Source: Taklimakanibacter albus
GTDB taxonomy: Bacteria; Pseudomonadota; Alphaproteobacteria; Rhizobiales; Aestuariivirgaceae
DNA length: 64,000 nt
Direction: 5' to 3'
Assembly: GCF_016595235.1 (NCBI RefSeq)
Contig: NZ_JAENHL010000008.1
Span: 1,076,624-1,140,623 of the forward strand
The number at the start of each line of letters is the position of its first letter. The first letter of the stretch is position 1. Both the position numbers and the translations under genes were made by a program. Shown piece by piece: positions 1 to 8,704 of the stretch. A model generated the notes under the pieces. That model saw only the letters and a list, made by a program, of their open reading frames with translations. It had not been told where the DNA came from and ran no database searches.

Positions 1-564
1 CATTACCGGCTGGGTTCCGCTTTCATCGAATTCGACCGCATGATCCGCCTGACCGATCCCCTGGTCAAAGTCGGAAGCCCCCTGCTGCGCGACCTTGTTG
101 CGGAGGTGCGCCACCCATGCGTCGCGGTGCTGGCCAGACTCTATGGCGACCGGGTGATCTGCGCCGCCGATGAGCGTTATGACGGCGCCGAGCTTCCCAC
201 CAGCTATGAGCGTGGGCGGCCGATGCCGCTAACCCGTGGCGCCACGTCCAAGACCATCCTGTCGCAGCTTCCCGGCCGGCGGTTGAAGAAGCTGCTCGCC
301 GATGCCGATGCCGACGCGCCCGCCAAGCTCAGCGGCGAGCTTGCCGCCATCCGCAAGCGCGGCCATTGCATCACACGCGGAGAGGTCGACAAGGGGCTCG
401 TCGGCATCGCGGTGCCGGTTTCGAATTCGGAGCTCGCCATTTCAGCGAGCCTCAGCCTGGTCGTGAGCGACGCAACGTTGGACGAAAGGCTCGAAAGGCG
501 CCTGGTGCTGCTGCTCGTCTCCGCCGCCGATCTTTTGAGCCAGGCGCTCCGCCGCCTCGCTTGA
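1..564 (+). CDS. IclR-family transcriptional regulator, 5' end missing
   Basis: Only the last 187 codons are present; the reading frame is open from base 1, so the helix-turn-helix N-terminus lies before the window. The visible part begins with a YRLGS-type stretch typical of the linker between the winged-helix domain and the effector domain of IclR regulators, and continues with the GAF-like effector-binding domain: a GxVxxG-like end appears as KGLVGIAVPV. Its stop codon abuts the stop of the convergent MFS gene without any gap. IclR proteins usually control small catabolic operons, but the target here is outside the window or unknown. Family assignment is good, function is not. Confidence 0.8.
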   Translation, partial: HYRLGSAFIEFDRMIRLTDPLVKVGSPLLRDLVAEVRHPCVAVLARLYGDRVICAADERYDGAELPTSYERGRPMPLTRGATSKTILSQLPGRRLKKLLADADADAPAKLSGELAAIRKRGHCITRGEVDKGLVGIAVPVSNSELAISASLSLVVSDATLDERLERRLVLLLVSAADLLSQALRRLA

Positions 565-2175
565 TCAGGGCTGGTCGATGACTTCTTTCGGCGCCGCGCT
601 GAAATCGGCATTGGCGGTCGAACGCTCGATGAGGCGGCGCGCCTTGGGCGGCTCGGCGCCGCGATGCAATTTGCGGATCTTCTCGCCGACGGCCTCATCG
701 GCCTGCGTGACGCGCTGGAACAAACGCACATAATCGGCCCAGGTCGGCACATTGTACATTTCGGTCCAGAGCTGCGGATTCTGCACATCGCGAAAAAGCG
801 CCCAGTTTCGGGCGCCGTCGCGGCGGCGGATGCGGCGGCGCTCGGCCATGGCGTCGAGAAACTCGCGCACATCCTCCTCGCGGATCAGATAATCGACCAT
901 GATGCGGAACGGCCCGCTGCGCGCCTTCAGATCGAGCGCCAGGCTCGGCTCGCGCCAGCGGTCGAGCGGGTCGAGATTGAGCTCGTCCTTGCTCGGCATG
1001 GCGAACCAGCGAAATCCCATGACCAGCCCGAACAACGCACCACCCGCCGCGATCAGAAGGGCGGTAGCGGAACCATGCTCCTCGGCGATCAGGCCCCAGA
1101 CCCAGCTGCCGAGCGCCATGCCGCCGAACGTCGCCGTCTGATAGAGGGAAAGAATGCGTCCTACCACCCAGCGCGGGGTCGAGAGCTGCAGAGTGATGTT
1201 GAAGAGCGACAAGGTGATCACCCAGCTCGCCCCGCCCAGCGACAAGGCGAGAAGGGTGAGCCAGGGATAAGGGCTCAAGGCGGCGGTGGCCTGGCAGACG
1301 GCGAATCCCAAAAAGCCCAGGCGCACGCAGCTCTCCTTGGAGAGCAGCTCGCGCAGCTTGCCGCTGGCCAGCGCGCCGCCGACGGCGCCCATGCCGAACG
1401 CACCGAACAGAAGGCCATAGAGAAGCGCATCGCCATTGAGCAGGTCACGGGCGATGAGCGGCAGCAAAGCGAGCGTCGCGATGGTGGCGAAGCCGAAGAC
1501 CAGAGCCCGGCTCATCACCCGGGCGATATTGGGCGACATCGCGAGATAACGCAGGCCCGCCGACATCGCCGCGCCCATCGACTCACGCGGCAGCTTGCTC
1601 TGCGGGAGCGCCGGCTTCCAGCGGGCGAGCACCGTGATGAGCGCCAGATAGCTCAGCGCGTTGATGGTGAAAGCGGTGACGGCGCCCGCCGCCGCGACGA
1701 TGATGCCGCCGAGCGCCGGTCCGACGCTTCGGCAGAGATTGTAATTCATGCTGTTGAGCGTCACGGCGGCCGGAATATCCGCTCTCGGGACCATGTCGCC
1801 AACCGCGGCGCCCCAGGCCGGGTTGTTCAACGCGTTGCCGCAGCCGAGCAGGAATGTGTAGGTGAGCAGCAGCCAGGGCGTCATGGTGCCGGTGAAGGCC
1901 GACACCGCCAGCATCACCGAAACGACGAGCATGAAACATTGCGCGACCAGCATCACCTTGCGGCGGCCGAAATTGTCGGCAATGGCGCCGGAGGGGATGG
2001 AGAACAGCATGATCGGCAGCGCCAGCGACGCCTGGACCAGCGCCACCATGTCGACCGAAGTGGCGATCGCCGTCATCATCCAGGCGGCGCCGACATTCTG
2101 GATGAGAGAGCCCAGATTGGACACGAAGCTCGCGATCCAGACGGCCCTGAAGACCGGTTGCTGGAGCGGCGCCAT
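565..2175 (-). CDS. MFS exporter of the transmembrane secretion effector type (MFS_3)
   Basis: A 536-residue inner-membrane transporter, with about 12 hydrophobic segments over the first 410 residues and a hydrophilic C-terminal tail of about 120 residues carrying an RRRDGARNWALF-like block. That tail is characteristic of the PF05977 group related to the enterobactin exporter EntS, which is longer than ordinary 400-residue MFS proteins. The first ATG at 2175 is chosen; a TTG seven codons upstream is also in frame. Neither has a strong ribosome-binding site. It stands alone between a convergent IclR gene and another MFS gene on the same strand. The substrate cannot be read from the sequence. 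Confidence 0.82.
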   Translation of the reverse strand: MAPLQQPVFRAVWIASFVSNLGSLIQNVGAAWMMTAIATSVDMVALVQASLALPIMLFSIPSGAIADNFGRRKVMLVAQCFMLVVSVMLAVSAFTGTMTPWLLLTYTFLLGCGNALNNPAWGAAVGDMVPRADIPAAVTLNSMNYNLCRSVGPALGGIIVAAAGAVTAFTINALSYLALITVLARWKPALPQSKLPRESMGAAMSAGLRYLAMSPNIARVMSRALVFGFATIATLALLPLIARDLLNGDALLYGLLFGAFGMGAVGGALASGKLRELLSKESCVRLGFLGFAVCQATAALSPYPWLTLLALSLGGASWVITLSLFNITLQLSTPRWVVGRILSLYQTATFGGMALGSWVWGLIAEEHGSATALLIAAGGALFGLVMGFRWFAMPSKDELNLDPLDRWREPSLALDLKARSGPFRIMVDYLIREEDVREFLDAMAERRRIRRRDGARNWALFRDVQNPQLWTEMYNVPTWADYVRLFQRVTQADEAVGEKIRKLHRGAEPPKARRLIERSTANADFSAAPKEVIDQP

Positions 2176-2317
2176 GGATGAAGGCTGACTAGGCAAGAAA
2201 ACAGGCCGATGAAATTGTGCTGATATCCCGGATTAGCCTACAATGAAGACCTGCAACTATCGGGCAAGCGTCCGCCCATTTCAAGGGCGCTTCATGCCAA
2301 CATGGCTTCCATGCGTC

Positions 2318-3532
2318 TCATGAGGCCGTGGCTTGCCCCTCGAGCTTGAGGCGTGGGATCGGCGGGAAGGCCAAGGCGATCGCGACGGCGCCGAGCGCCA
2401 GAGCGGCCGAACCGATATAGAGCCAGCGATACTCACCGAAGCTGTCGAAGATCCAGCCGCCACCCAAGGGCCCAAGCGCCATGCCGAGGCTCGACATCAT
2501 CGTCGCCGCGCCGAATACGGAGCCCATGATGTGCTGGCCGAAATATTCGCGCGCCAGCACGGCGTAAAGCGGCATCACGCCGCCATAGGCGGTGCCGAAC
2601 ACGATGGCGAGCAGATAGAATTCGCCAAGCTGGCTGACGACGAGATAGGCGGCAATGGCGAGCGATTGCACGAAGAGCCCGAGGACGAGGATCAGCTTGA
2701 CGCCATAGCGGTCGGCCAGCACGCCGAGCAGCAGGCGGCCGCCGAGGCCGGCGAGGCCTTCGACGCTGTAGATGCTCACCGCCGCCAAAGTCGACATGCC
2801 GCACAACATGGCATAGCTCATCATGTGGAAGATCGGCCCCGAATGCGCGGCGCAGCACAGGAAGAAGGTGCCCGCCAGCACGATGAATTGCGGTGAGGCC
2901 AAGGCCTTGCCTAGAGAACTGCCGGCCTCGCCTGGCTGGGCATTGGTCGCGGCGGGCGCGGCTTCGCCTTGCGGCGCCCGGCGCACGAAAAGCGCCGCCG
3001 GAATGAGCAGGATCCAGGCGCCGATACCGATCACCGCCATGGCGGTGCGCCAGTCATAGGTGGAGATCAGCCAGCCGGCGAAAGGCGAGACGGTCAAGGG
3101 AGCGACGCCCATGCCGGCCGAGACCAGCGAGACGGCAAGGCCGCGCTGGGTGTCGAACCAGCCGGTGACCGTGGCGATCATTGGGGCAAAGAAGGCGCCG
3201 GCGGCGAGGCCGACGATCACGCCATAAGAAAGCTGGAAGGCGATGAGGCTCGTGGCGAGGCTCGCCAGAACCAGGCCGGCGCCCAAAAGAACAGCACCGG
3301 CGAGCACGACGATGCGCGGACCGAAGCGATCGCTCACGGCACCCCAGGCGAAACCGGCAACACCCATGACCAGGAAGTCGAGCGTCATCGCGCTCGATAT
3401 GCCGGCCCTGCTCCAGCCGCTGGTTTCGGACATGGGCTCAAGGAAGACAGCCAACGAAAACATGGCGCCGATGGCCACGCAGGTCATCAAGGCGCCCAAA
3501 GCGACGATCACCCAGCGATAGGACTGCGCCAT
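2318..3532 (-). CDS. MFS transporter, OFA/monocarboxylate-like
   Basis: A 404-residue integral membrane protein with 12 predicted hydrophobic segments in two halves and a short central loop rich in Ala/Gly/Pro. The segment SDRFGPR between helices 2 and 3 is the MFS signature loop, repeated as ADRYGVK in the second half. The overall pattern resembles the oxalate:formate antiporter/monocarboxylate porter group. Translation starts at 3532 behind a GGAGGG ribosome-binding site. The upstream region carries a credible promoter whose spacer is filled by a 20-bp palindrome, so the gene is probably repressed by a dimeric regulator not encoded next to it. The substrate is unknown. Confidence 0.8.
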   Translation of the reverse strand: MAQSYRWVIVALGALMTCVAIGAMFSLAVFLEPMSETSGWSRAGISSAMTLDFLVMGVAGFAWGAVSDRFGPRIVVLAGAVLLGAGLVLASLATSLIAFQLSYGVIVGLAAGAFFAPMIATVTGWFDTQRGLAVSLVSAGMGVAPLTVSPFAGWLISTYDWRTAMAVIGIGAWILLIPAALFVRRAPQGEAAPAATNAQPGEAGSSLGKALASPQFIVLAGTFFLCCAAHSGPIFHMMSYAMLCGMSTLAAVSIYSVEGLAGLGGRLLLGVLADRYGVKLILVLGLFVQSLAIAAYLVVSQLGEFYLLAIVFGTAYGGVMPLYAVLAREYFGQHIMGSVFGAATMMSSLGMALGPLGGGWIFDSFGEYRWLYIGSAALALGAVAIALAFPPIPRLKLEGQATAS

Positions 3533-3554
3533 GGCTGTTCCCTCCCTAATATAA

Positions 3555-3568
3555 AGTCCGTACCGACT
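3555..3568. promoter_or_regulatory. Secondary palindrome in the MFS leader
   Basis: AGTCCGTACCGACT is a 14-base dyad with 12 matching positions. It lies between the predicted transcription start of the 2318-3532 MFS gene and its ribosome-binding site. It may be a second operator; its core differs from that of the 3582-3601 dyad, so a different protein could bind it. Confidence 0.4.
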
Positions 3569-3579
3569 CTTCAGGGCAA

Positions 3580-3607
3580 AACATACCCACTAGTTGGTAT
3601 GAGTCAA
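3580..3607 (-). promoter_or_regulatory. MFS promoter with embedded 20-bp operator-like dyad
   Basis: On the minus strand TTGACT (3607-3602) and TATGTT (3585-3580) are separated by 16 bases. The spacer is a near-perfect palindrome, CATACCCACTAGTTGGTATG read on the plus strand at 3582-3601, with only one mismatched pair. Such a position suits a repressor that blocks RNA polymerase. The ACTAGT-centred dyad resembles operators of TetR- or MarR-like repressors, but family assignment is inference. Confidence 0.6.
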
Positions 3608-3619
3608 TCAATTTCCATC

Positions 3620-3658
3620 ACTTAGCTCTTGCGCTAAGTATCGACCGATGATACTTAG
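3620..3658. promoter_or_regulatory. Overlapping inverted repeats, probable ArsR-family operator
   Basis: Two dyads share an arm: ACTTAGC/GCTAAGT (3620-3626 and 3633-3639) and CTAAGTATC/GATACTTAG (3634-3642 and 3650-3658, perfect 9-base arms with a 7-base centre). They sit immediately before the ArsR gene and cover an upstream in-frame ATG at 3648, which argues that translation begins at 3663 instead. GATACT at 3650-3655 could be the -10 element, which would give an almost leaderless transcript; that last point is speculative. Confidence 0.6.
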
Positions 3659-3662
3659 CCTT

Positions 3663-4004
3663 ATGGATTACCATTCTGAGACACTGACCCCGATCTTCCA
3701 AGCCCTCGCCGATCCGACACGCCGCGCCGTGATCGGGCGCCTGGGGCAAGGGCCCGCCAGCATCAGCGACCTGGCGCAGCCCTTCGACATGGCGCTGCCC
3801 TCCTTCATGAAACACATCCGGTTTCTGGAGGAGAGCGGGCTCATCAACACCCATAAGCATGGCCGCATCCGCACCTGCACCCTCGAAAGGAAACCTTTTC
3901 AGATGGTCGAAGCCTGGCTGGCGCAGCAGCGCGCGTTGTGGGAGGGCCGCACCGACCGGCTCGAACAATTCGTCCTCGCTCAACACGCAAAGGAAACAGA
4001 GTAA
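3663..4004 (+). CDS. ArsR-family winged-helix repressor
   Basis: A 113-residue DNA-binding protein. The sequence shows the ArsR pattern ALADPTRRAVIGRL near the N-terminus, followed by a recognition helix (DLAQPFDMALPSFMKHIRFL) and a wing (HKHGRIRTCTL). No metal-binding Cys motif is present, placing it with the non-metal ArsR repressors often paired with AHSA1 genes. Start 3663 is chosen because the earlier ATG at 3648 lies inside a strong inverted repeat. Its TAA stop overlaps the next gene's ATG in TAATG, so the two are translationally coupled. It very likely represses its own promoter. Confidence 0.85.
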   Translation: MDYHSETLTPIFQALADPTRRAVIGRLGQGPASISDLAQPFDMALPSFMKHIRFLEESGLINTHKHGRIRTCTLERKPFQMVEAWLAQQRALWEGRTDRLEQFVLAQHAKETE

Positions 4005-4480
4005 TGACCGTTGTCTTCGATCCCGAACGGGATCTCACCGTGACGCGCATCATCAAGGCGCCGCGCGCCGCCGTCTGGCGCGCCTGGACGACACCCAAAA
4101 GCCTCGAGCAATGGTGGCTCCCCGCCCCTGCCAAATGCCAGGTGGTCAAGCTCGATCTCAGGCCGGGCGGCGCCTTCGAGACACGCATGAGCGAAGACGG
4201 CGGCGCCTTCATGCCGCATGTGACGGCCTGCTTCCTCTCCGTCGAGGATCAGTCGCGCATCGTCTTCACCGATACGCTGACAGGCGGCTGGCGGCCGGGC
4301 GATCAGCCCTTCATGACGGCGATCATCACGATGAAGGACCATACGCAAGGCACCGACTATGCGGCTTTCGCGATGCACAGGAGCAGCGCCGAGCGCAAGA
4401 AGCACGAGGAGCTGGGCTTTCATGACGGCTGGGGCACTGTGACGGAACAGCTCGCCCGGCTCGTCGAGCAGAGCCGGTAG
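4004..4480 (+). CDS. SRPBCC/AHSA1-domain protein
   Basis: A 158-residue cytoplasmic protein of the START-like AHSA1 family (Activator of Hsp90 ATPase homologue 1-like). Typical elements are RIIKAPRAAVWRAWT at the start of the fold, EQWWLP, and LRPGGAFETRM. The start at 4004 is fixed by the one-base overlap with the ArsR stop. ArsR-AHSA1 pairs are common in proteobacteria. The family binds small hydrophobic ligands, but its biochemical role in such pairs is largely unknown. Length is normal for the family. Confidence 0.85.
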   Translation: MTVVFDPERDLTVTRIIKAPRAAVWRAWTTPKSLEQWWLPAPAKCQVVKLDLRPGGAFETRMSEDGGAFMPHVTACFLSVEDQSRIVFTDTLTGGWRPGDQPFMTAIITMKDHTQGTDYAAFAMHRSSAERKKHEELGFHDGWGTVTEQLARLVEQSR

Positions 4481-4491
4481 CGGGAAAGCAG

Positions 4492-5115
4492 ATGCGCAAG
4501 ATCGTGTTCCAGATGATGGCGACGTTAAATGGCCGCCTCGATCAGCCCTATGAGTGGCTCCACAGCGTCTGCGAGGGCCAGTATCGGAGAATTGACCAGA
4601 TCTACTCGACCTATGACACCGTGCTCGTGGGACGCGTGACCTATGAAGAGATGGCGGCCTATTGGCCGACAGCGCTTTCGGAAACCGAAGGCACTGAGAC
4701 AAATCGCAAGATGGCGCGCCGGATGCGCGATTACCGCAAGCTGGTGTTTTCGCGGCGGAAAGGCCAGGCGCTGACCGGCTGGCAAAATGTCGAGCACGTC
4801 ATCGCGGCAGACGACAAGGCGCTACGAGATTTTCTCAGCGATCTGAAAGAGCAGCCGGGCGGAAATATCCATCTATCCGGCGGGGCGAGCTTCGCGCAAT
4901 CTGTCATCGGCCTCGGTCTGATCGATGAGTATCATTTCTTTCTCTATCCGGCCGTTTCATCCGGCTCCGTCTGGTTCGAGCGATGGCCGGGCGATCACGG
5001 CCTAAAGCTCATCGCCAGAGAATCTTACGAGAATGGCGTCGTCTGGCTGCATTATGCGGCACAACCTCGCGAGACGAAACCGCAGCCCGACAGTTTCACG
5101 GAACTGCTGAGCTAG
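4492..5115 (+). CDS. Dihydrofolate reductase-like protein (RibD C-terminal domain family)
   Basis: A 207-residue protein with the RibD_C/DHFR-like fold: MRKIVFQMMATLNGRLD at the N-terminus, DTVLVGRVTYEEMAAYWP near residue 45, and a GGNIHLSGGASFAQ segment near residue 125 that corresponds to the nucleotide-binding region. It follows the AHSA1 gene by 11 bases, so it probably belongs to the ArsR-controlled operon. This stand-alone family (YyaP/YwjB-like) is usually annotated as dihydrofolate reductase family, though true DHFR activity is rarely shown. It ends four bases into the convergent ABC ATPase gene. Confidence 0.82.
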   Translation: MRKIVFQMMATLNGRLDQPYEWLHSVCEGQYRRIDQIYSTYDTVLVGRVTYEEMAAYWPTALSETEGTETNRKMARRMRDYRKLVFSRRKGQALTGWQNVEHVIAADDKALRDFLSDLKEQPGGNIHLSGGASFAQSVIGLGLIDEYHFFLYPAVSSGSVWFERWPGDHGLKLIARESYENGVVWLHYAAQPRETKPQPDSFTELLS

Positions 5116-5861
5116 GAAGTGGCCGGCCAGGAATTGAGAAGCTCGCGCGTATAGGCATGCTGCGGCCGCGCGAAGACCGCATTCGCCTCGCCCTGTTCGA
5201 CGATACGGCCGGACTGCATGACGGCGACCCGGTCGGCGATGAGCCGCACCACCGCCAGATTGTGGGTGATGATCAGCAGTGTAATCTCCTCCGTCCGGCG
5301 GAGCTCCTGCAGCAAATTGAGCAACTCGCCCTGGACGGAAACATCGAGCCCCGCGGTCGGCTCATCGGCGGCGAGGATCCGCGGCCGCATGAGCAAGGCA
5401 CGGGCAATCGCGGCGCGGCGCGCCTGTCCGCCGCTGATCTGATGCGGATATTTGTCGAGGATCGCGCGCGGAAGCCCAAGCCGCCGCAAGATTTCATCGA
5501 GGCGCTGGCGCAGCGCATCGCGCGGTTCGCCCAGCACCTTCGCCACTTCGTCCATCAGCACGCCGATGCGGCAGCGCGGCGACAGGGCGGCGGCAGGATC
5601 CTGGAAGATCGGCTGGATGACCCGCGCCCGTCGGCGCGTCTCGGCAAGCGATCCGCCGAAACGTTCGCCCATGAGCCGGATCTCGCCCCGTCTTACGTCC
5701 TGAAGCCCGAGTGCGGCGCGCAGCAGCGTCGTCTTGCCGGAGCCCGACTCGCCGACGACGCCGAATGTCGTACTTGCGGGGACATCGAGCGACAGATCGT
5801 CGATGACCGTCACCGGACCAAAGCCGATGCTGACGCCGGATATAGAGACGGCAGTCGTCAT
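5112..5861 (-). CDS. ABC transporter ATPase, OppF/DppF-like (last gene of peptide-type operon)
   Basis: A 249-residue nucleotide-binding protein that powers the dipeptide/oligopeptide-type importer encoded upstream. Walker A GESGSGKT is at residues 38-45, the signature SGGQA at 143-147, and Walker B RILAADEP at 161-168. It lacks the C-terminal oligopeptide extension of about 70 residues found in most OppF proteins and in its partner, so it is short for the family. Its start overlaps the stop of the preceding ATPase in ATGA. It is the sixth and last gene of the operon that starts with the CocE-like hydrolase. Confidence 0.88.
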   Translation of the reverse strand: MTTAVSISGVSIGFGPVTVIDDLSLDVPASTTFGVVGESGSGKTTLLRAALGLQDVRRGEIRLMGERFGGSLAETRRRARVIQPIFQDPAAALSPRCRIGVLMDEVAKVLGEPRDALRQRLDEILRRLGLPRAILDKYPHQISGGQARRAAIARALLMRPRILAADEPTAGLDVSVQGELLNLLQELRRTEEITLLIITHNLAVVRLIADRVAVMQSGRIVEQGEANAVFARPQHAYTRELLNSWPATS

Positions 5862-6844
5862 GATGCGCCGATCCTCAGGCAGCGCGCCTTGTGCCGCCCT
5901 TCTTCGTCGAGCCGGACGGCCGACGGGACGGTGACAGCGCAGTCAGCAACCGCCCGATCACAGCGCGCGGCGAAGACGCAGCCCGATACCGGTCTCCTCA
6001 GATCCGGAAGCTCGCCACCTATGACCTTGAAGCTGTTCGCCATTGCGGGCTCCCGACGCGGCTGGTCGATCGCCACCTCGCAATCGAGCAGCAGGCGGGA
6101 ATAAGGATGCCCAGGCCGGCGCTGGATCGCGCGGGCCGGCCCCTGCTCCAGCATCTCACCGGCATAGAGAACGGCCATGTCGTCACAATATTTGGTCACC
6201 AAACCGAGGCTGTGGGTGATCAGCAGGACCGAGCAGTTGAGCTCGTCGCGCAGGGCGCAGATCTCGCGCATGACCGAGGCCTCGACAGTGACGTCGAGCG
6301 CCGTCGTCGGCTCATCGGCAATGAGCAGGACCGGCTTTGCCAGAAGTGCCATGGCGATCACCACACGCTGGCGCATGCCGCCGCTGAGCTCATGCGGATA
6401 CTGATCGAGACGCCGGCGCGGATCGGTGAGCTTGACCTTGGCCAGCGCCTCTTCCGCCATGGCACGGCGGCGTCCGGCGCTTTCGCCAGGCGCCGCCACC
6501 CGCAATATCTCGATGAGATGCGCGCCGATGGTGAAGACGGGATTGAGCGACAGCAGCGGGTCCTGGAAGATCATCGCCAGGCCATGGCCGCGCAGCGGCG
6601 CCGTGGCGTTCTTCGTCAGGTCGTAGCTCCGACCGCCGATTTGCATGTCGCCGGATATGATGCGCGCATTGGCCTGCAGCAGTCCCATGAGCGCGAAAGC
6701 GACGGTGGACTTGCCGCTGCCGGATTCGCCGACGAGCCCCAGCATCTTCCCCGGCGGGATCACGAAGGATACGTCGCGCACGGCATGCAGGTCTGGTCCG
6801 TGGCCCCGGTAGTCGACGGAAAGATTGCTGACGGCGACACTCAT
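5858..6844 (-). CDS. ABC transporter ATPase, OppD/DppD-like
   Basis: A 328-residue ATPase of the peptide/opine/nickel importer family. Walker A GESGSGKS is at residues 39-46, followed by a Q-loop (MIFQDPLLSLNP), the signature LSGGMRQR, and Walker B. The C-terminus carries the oligo_HPY domain with the conserved cysteine cluster GCVFAARCDRAVADC. The start ATG at 6844 overlaps the permease stop by four bases. The frame stays open far upstream, but that part lies over the permease gene in another frame and is not coding. It acts with the second ATPase as a heterodimer on the cytoplasmic side. Confidence 0.88.
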   Translation of the reverse strand: MSVAVSNLSVDYRGHGPDLHAVRDVSFVIPPGKMLGLVGESGSGKSTVAFALMGLLQANARIISGDMQIGGRSYDLTKNATAPLRGHGLAMIFQDPLLSLNPVFTIGAHLIEILRVAAPGESAGRRRAMAEEALAKVKLTDPRRRLDQYPHELSGGMRQRVVIAMALLAKPVLLIADEPTTALDVTVEASVMREICALRDELNCSVLLITHSLGLVTKYCDDMAVLYAGEMLEQGPARAIQRRPGHPYSRLLLDCEVAIDQPRREPAMANSFKVIGGELPDLRRPVSGCVFAARCDRAVADCAVTVPSAVRLDEEGRHKARCLRIGAS

Positions 6845-7722
6845 GCGCGGCCCTCGACATCGGTAGCGGATTTCGGGTCGAGGATATCGCGGAAGGTTTC
6901 GGCGAGGAGCGTCGATCCCAAGGTGGCGAGAGCGAGCGTGCCGGCCGCGCCAATGGTCGGCCACCAGGATTCGCTCATATAGATGAAACCATCCTTGATC
7001 AGCGTGCCGAGCGAAGAGGCCGGCGGCTGCACGCCCAAGCCCAGGAAGGACAGTCCCGCCTCGAAGGTGATCACGACAGGAATATTCATGCCGGCGAGAA
7101 CGATCAGGGGACCCGCGATATTGGGAAGAATATGGCGCAGCACGATCACCATCGGATGCACGCCCAGAAGGCGCTCCGCCTCGACGAAGCTCTGATGCCG
7201 CAAGGCTTGTGCGCGGGCGCGCGCGAGTCGGCCGAATTGCGGCAGGAAGATGAGAATGGCGAGGATGACGAAGGTCTGCCGTCCGGTGCCGTAAAGCGCC
7301 ACGAGGGAGAAAGCGAGGATCAAGGCCGGAAAGGCGCTCAGCGTGTCGAATATCGCCGTCACGATCCAATCGAGCCAGCGGCCGAACAGGCCCGCCGCCG
7401 TGCCGATCACCGCGCCCAGAAAGGCCGACGCAGCCACGATGAGGAGCGCCAGCGTCAGAGCCGATCGCGTCCCCGCCGATATGCGAGCGGTCAGATCGCG
7501 ACCGAGATTGTCGGTTCCCAGCCAATGCGCGAGGCTCGGCGCCGCCAGCCTTTGCGGAATGTCGATACGATTGGGATCAGCGCCGAGAATGAGCCCCGAC
7601 AACGCCAGCAGCAGCACGAGGCCCATGAACAGAAGACCGAGGCGGCCATTGCGATCACGCCAGATGCGACGCCATCTTGCCGGTGACGGCTTGTCAGAGA
7701 TGTCTGCCGCCACCGCCTTCAT
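6841..7722 (-). CDS. ABC transporter permease, DppC-like
   Basis: A 293-residue inner-membrane permease of the binding-protein-dependent superfamily. After an N-terminal cytoplasmic stretch it has a first membrane helix (LGLLFMGLVLLLALSGLILG), the DppC/OppC N-terminal region with HWLGTDNLGRDL, and the EAA loop in the second half (EAERLLGVHPMVIVLRHILP). It overlaps both neighbours by four bases, indicating coupled translation. It pairs with the DppB-like permease to form the transport channel. Confidence 0.88.
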   Translation of the reverse strand: MKAVAADISDKPSPARWRRIWRDRNGRLGLLFMGLVLLLALSGLILGADPNRIDIPQRLAAPSLAHWLGTDNLGRDLTARISAGTRSALTLALLIVAASAFLGAVIGTAAGLFGRWLDWIVTAIFDTLSAFPALILAFSLVALYGTGRQTFVILAILIFLPQFGRLARARAQALRHQSFVEAERLLGVHPMVIVLRHILPNIAGPLIVLAGMNIPVVITFEAGLSFLGLGVQPPASSLGTLIKDGFIYMSESWWPTIGAAGTLALATLGSTLLAETFRDILDPKSATDVEGRA

Positions 7723-8678
7723 GCCTGCCGCCCTTCGCGCAAAGCACGCGCGATCCGGGGATCAAGCCGGCTGTTGATCAGGTCGACCGCCATATTGGCC
7801 AGGATATAGATGAGAACGATGATCAGCACGGCCGCCTGCACGACGGGATAGTTGCGCACCGCGATCGAATTGAAGATCAGGCTGCCGATGCCTGGGCGGG
7901 CAAAGATCAGCTCGGCAAAGACGGCACTGCCGATGAGATCGCCCAGCCCAATCCCCAAGATCGAGACGAGCGGCACCAAGGCAAGGCGCAAGGCGTAGAT
8001 GCCGGCGATACGCCATTCCGGTACGCCATAGGCGCGCAAAGTGCGGATGTGATGCTCGGTCAAGGTCTCCAGCAGCGCGGCACGCACCAGCCGCGCAATA
8101 TAACCGATCCACCCCAGCGCGAGCGCTGTCGCCGGAAGGACGAGATGTGCCAGCTGGTCGAGTACATCACCGCTGTCACCCACGCCCGCGACCGGGAACC
8201 AGTGCAGAGCGCGCGAGAAGAGGAGCAGCAGAACGATGGATACGACGAGGCTCGGCGTCGAGACGAAGGCGACCGACAGCAGGCCGAGCAGACTGTCGGC
8301 CCAGGATCCCCGCGACTTCGCGGCGATCAGTCCCAGAAGGATGCCGAAGACCAGACTGAGGAAAAGTGCGGTCCCGGCAAGAATGAGCGTATTGGGCAGA
8401 ACTTCGGCGACGATGTCGAAGATCGGGCGACGCGATATGACATCCTCGCCGAAATCGCCCCTGACGACGCGCGTCAGGAACAGCCAGAGTTGCGTGAAGA
8501 TGTTCTGGTCGAGGCCCATCTCCGCAACGATCCGCGCCCGCAATTCCGGCGTCGCGCGCGGCCCCAGCATGATCGAGGCCATGTCGCCCGGCACCGATCG
8601 GACGAGCACGAAGAGCATCAACATCACGCAAGCGATGGTGAAGAGCGCGGCTTGGGCGCGGCGAAGCAAGAAGGCCAT
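7719..8678 (-). CDS. ABC transporter permease, DppB-like
   Basis: A 319-residue inner-membrane permease. The N-terminal helix, SVPGDMASIMLGPRATPE loop and large first periplasmic region are typical of DppB/OppB proteins. The EAA-type cytoplasmic loop reads RTLRAYGVPEWRIAGIYALR. It follows the substrate-binding-protein gene after 26 bases and overlaps the next permease by four bases. Confidence 0.88.
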   Translation of the reverse strand: MAFLLRRAQAALFTIACVMLMLFVLVRSVPGDMASIMLGPRATPELRARIVAEMGLDQNIFTQLWLFLTRVVRGDFGEDVISRRPIFDIVAEVLPNTLILAGTALFLSLVFGILLGLIAAKSRGSWADSLLGLLSVAFVSTPSLVVSIVLLLLFSRALHWFPVAGVGDSGDVLDQLAHLVLPATALALGWIGYIARLVRAALLETLTEHHIRTLRAYGVPEWRIAGIYALRLALVPLVSILGIGLGDLIGSAVFAELIFARPGIGSLIFNSIAVRNYPVVQAAVLIIVLIYILANMAVDLINSRLDPRIARALREGRQA

Positions 8679-8704
8679 GGCGCTCTTCCTAGCCTAAGAT
8701 CCTC

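Noticed and set aside
664-2181. Long plus-strand open frame of about 505 codons
   Set aside because: It is antisense to the MFS_3 gene; the translation is Arg/Gln/Glu/His-rich without domain features, typical of the shadow of a GC-rich membrane-protein gene.
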